Of a DNA stretch of 64,000 nucleotides, positions 62,332-64,000 are shown in pieces. A model generated the notes under the pieces. That model saw only the letters and a program-made list of their open reading frames with translations, was not told the DNA's origin and did not search any database. The stretch spans positions 83,257 through 147,256 of the forward strand of contig CAYMUW010000001.1 of NCBI GenBank assembly GCA_964393865.1, given 5' to 3'. The translations under genes and the position numbers were made by a program. This stretch comes from Suilimivivens sp964393865. Its GTDB lineage: Bacteria; Bacillota; Clostridia; Lachnospirales; Lachnospiraceae. The number at the start of each line of letters is the position of its first letter. Position 1 is the stretch's first letter.

Positions 62332-62363
62332 ACAGCCGTGAAGGAAACTTCATGGCTGTTTTT
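62332..62363 (+). terminator. Terminator after mfd
   Basis: ACAGCCGTGAAG (62332-62343) pairs with CTTCATGGCTGT (62348-62359), 12 bp with one G-U and a GAAA tetraloop, followed by TTTTT. Confidence 0.88.
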
Positions 62364-62378
62364 GTATCTTACATAGAT

Positions 62379-62396
62379 TTTACACACAACTTACCT
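62379..62396 (+). promoter_or_regulatory. Possible Pho box upstream of pstS
   Basis: TTTACA (62379-62384) and TTACCT (62391-62396) repeat with an 11-base period, resembling the TTAACA direct repeats bound by PhoP. About 110 bases upstream of the pstS start. The assignment is tentative. Confidence 0.4.
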
Positions 62397-62505
62397 GATC
62401 GTGATATTTCAGTTTTCATTGAAATGCTATTATGCTATCAGAAATGAGGAGCATAAAAAATGATATTTTACAAAAACTGATGAATGCTCCGGAATGGAGG
62501 AGAAA

Positions 62506-63390
62506 ATGAAAAAGAAAATTGTTGCAATGATATGTACAGCGGTAATGACGGCAGGATTAGTGGCATGCGGTTCCGGTGAGGATGCGGCAGCAACCAGCAG
62601 CGGAGCAGCATCTTCAGAGAGCGGAGAAGCATCAACAAGTGATAATACAGAGCTTAGTGGAAGCATTTCCATGGCAGGAAGCACATCTATGGAGAAGCTT
62701 GCAAATGCGGTTGCCGAGAGCTTTATGGAAAAATATCCGGGTGTAACCGTAACAGCGGAATTTACCGGTTCGTCAGCAGGTATTGAATCCGTGATAGCAG
62801 GAAGCGTTGACATCGGCAATTCATCCAGAGCTTTAAAAGAGGAAGAAAAGGAAGCGGGAGTAGCTGAAAATATTGTAGCGATTGACGGAATCGCCGTAGT
62901 TCTTGATCCGTCAAACACAGTGACGAATTTAACTAGGGAGCAGCTGATCTCCATTTATACAGGTGAGACCAAGAACTGGAACGAGCTGGGCGGAAGTGAT
63001 GCTCCTATCGTAGTGGTAGGAAGAGAGGCTGGTTCAGGTACCAGAGGAGCTTTCGAGGAATTGCTTGAAATTGAGGATCAATGTGCCTATGCCAGCGAGC
63101 TTGACAGCACAGGCGCCGTGATTGCCAAGGTAGCTTCCACGCCCGGCGCAATCGGATATGCATCCTTAGACGCAATCAACGATACAATTATTGCAGCGTC
63201 TCTGGAAGGAGTAGAGGCCACCGCTGAAAAAGTAAAAGCCGGAAATTATTTCCTCAGCAGACCTTTCGTTATGGGAACAAAGGGAGAAATTTCGGAGCAA
63301 AGCGATGCGGTGCAGGCATTGTTTGAATATCTTGCATCAGATGAAGGGAAAGAAATTATTAAGGCAGTAGGACTTATTACGGTAGACTGA
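62506..63390 (+). CDS. pstS: Phosphate ABC transporter substrate-binding lipoprotein
   Basis: A 294-residue lipoprotein: signal with lipobox GLVAC, a Ser/Ala/Glu-rich linker, then the PstS fold. Phosphate-binding segments are MAGSTSMEKLA, TGSSAGIESVIAG and VVGREAGSGTRGAFEEL. The ATG at 62506 follows GGAGGAG; an ATG 12 bases earlier overlaps it. It binds phosphate outside the cell for the PstCAB permease. pstC begins after 33 bases but is interrupted near the window end. Confidence 0.95.
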   Translation: MKKKIVAMICTAVMTAGLVACGSGEDAAATSSGAASSESGEASTSDNTELSGSISMAGSTSMEKLANAVAESFMEKYPGVTVTAEFTGSSAGIESVIAGSVDIGNSSRALKEEEKEAGVAENIVAIDGIAVVLDPSNTVTNLTREQLISIYTGETKNWNELGGSDAPIVVVGREAGSGTRGAFEELLEIEDQCAYASELDSTGAVIAKVASTPGAIGYASLDAINDTIIAASLEGVEATAEKVKAGNYFLSRPFVMGTKGEISEQSDAVQALFEYLASDEGKEIIKAVGLITVD

Positions 63391-63423
63391 TGCCCGGAAT
63401 GACAGCTTCTTCATAGTGTGGAA

Positions 63424-63975
63424 ATGAGGTTAAAGGTGAAGGAACAAAAAAGCTTTTCAATCATAGGAAGCAGAAAAACAGCATCTACAGTAGAAAAGAC
63501 GGCACAGGGTATTTTTACCCTGTGTGCGCTTCTTGCAATACTTGCAGTGGCTTCCATTACAATATACATGCTCATAAACGGTACGCCGGCGTTGTTTCGC
63601 GTGGGTATAAAGGAAATTATATTTGGAACAGTCTGGAAGCCTGCATCTGCGGAACCCTCCTTTGGAATCTTGTATGTTATCCTGACGTCCATTGTGGGAA
63701 CAACGCTTGCGGTTTGCCTGGGAGTGCCCATAGGGCTTCTTACGGCGGTTTTTCTGGCAGAAACAGCGCCTAAGCGTCTGGCGGCAGTGGTAAAACCGGC
63801 AGTAGAGCTTCTGGCGGGAATCCCTTCCGTCATTTACGGACTGCTGGGACTTATGGTATTAAATCCGTTGATGTATAAGCTGGAGCTGGCGATTTTTAAG
63901 GACTCACAGACGCACCAGTTTACCGGAGGCGCCAATCTTCTTTCAGGTAACAGTTCAGCCTTCCGGCTGAACTGA
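63424..63975 (+). pseudogene. pstC: Phosphate ABC transporter permease PstC, interrupted near the window end
   Basis: The N-terminal 170 residues are normal PstC: a first helix (TLCALLAILAVASITIYMLI), GILYVILTSIVGTTLAVCLG, then LLAGIPSVIYGLLGLMVLNP and HQFTGGANLL. At about 63942-63946 the family sequence stops. The next 30 bases hold a 10-bp hairpin and a stop, giving 183 residues instead of about 300. The downstream half could lie beyond an inserted element outside the window. Start: ATG 63424 or, with a better GAGGT site, GTG 63436. It is unclear whether this is an insertion, inversion or contig-edge artefact. Confidence 0.8.
63951..63974 (+). other. Perfect hairpin at the pstC break
   Basis: CAGTTCAGCC (63951-63960) pairs with GGCTGAACTG (63965-63974) around TTCC, followed by AATAAAAAATC. 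It starts about 6 bases after pstC homology ends. Subterminal hairpins like this occur at ends of IS200/IS605-type elements, but no transposase is visible in the 25 bases left. Confidence 0.6.
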
Positions 63976-64000
63976 ATAAAAAATCATTGTCAAAATGCTG

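Overview
This window looks like a chromosomal segment from an anaerobic, endospore-forming, probably motile Firmicute of the Lachnospiraceae (Clostridium cluster XIVa) type. Pointers are SpoIID, SpoIIQ and SpoVG genes, an AGGAGG-type Shine-Dalgarno before most genes, a T-box leader on ileS, the GlgC/GlgD glycogen pair, a LytTR/GHKL two-component system, a group-II ECF transporter and a good sigma-D (flagellar) promoter. The spoVG, prs, pth and mfd genes occur together near the replication origin in Bacillus, so this stretch may be origin-proximal. That is inference. No tRNA, rRNA, CRISPR array or complete insertion sequence was seen.

Layout. 1-10.9 kb: a partial C39-like protease gene diverges from a sulfur-amino-acid block (Cys/Met lyase, MalY/PatB C-S lyase, CysK). 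A complete Dpp/Opp-type ABC importer and an M20D amidohydrolase follow. 10.8-16.3 kb (minus strand): an ECF transporter (S, fused A-A, T) co-transcribed with an M20 dipeptidase and a SAM hydroxide adenosyltransferase. 16.3-22.7 kb: an Eis-like acetyltransferase, a LytTR regulator with a membrane-free GHKL kinase, and an ABC exporter whose last permease is frameshifted. 22.8-33.3 kb: T-box and ileS, glgP, a two-domain PPK2 kinase and an aconitase-family hydratase. 33.3-43.8 kb: a DUF368/PopT transporter, a sigma-D-type EF-hand protein gene, spoIID-spoIIQ, an amidohydrolase, a degenerate GH9-like lipoprotein, ddl, murF and plsC. 43.8-49.1 kb: wreckage of a divergent tetR/MATE pair, then a glycosyltransferase and a very unusual gene that fuses a polytopic membrane protein to an M3 zinc peptidase. 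49.2-54.1 kb (minus): dnaD-like, dnaI/dnaC-like and prs, with a cluster of six DnaA-box-like 9-mers between dnaD and murC. 54.4-64 kb: glgC-glgD, spoVG, a sugar-permease remnant, pth-mfd, pstS, and a pstC that departs from its family sequence about 55 bases before the window end.

How the parts fit. The first 11 kb reads as a salvage route: import of peptides or N-acylated thio-compounds, deacylation, C-S cleavage and cysteine resynthesis. Glycogen synthesis and breakdown are both present but 25 kb apart. Ddl, MurF, MurC and PopT serve peptidoglycan precursor supply. Several loci carry recent damage (ABC permease, MATE/TetR, sugar permease, pstC).

Most notable for follow-up: the membrane-protein/M3-peptidase fusion at 45660-49064, the DnaA-box cluster at 52544-52703, the sigma-D promoter plus attenuator-like leader at 34197-34383, and the pstC interruption at the right edge.
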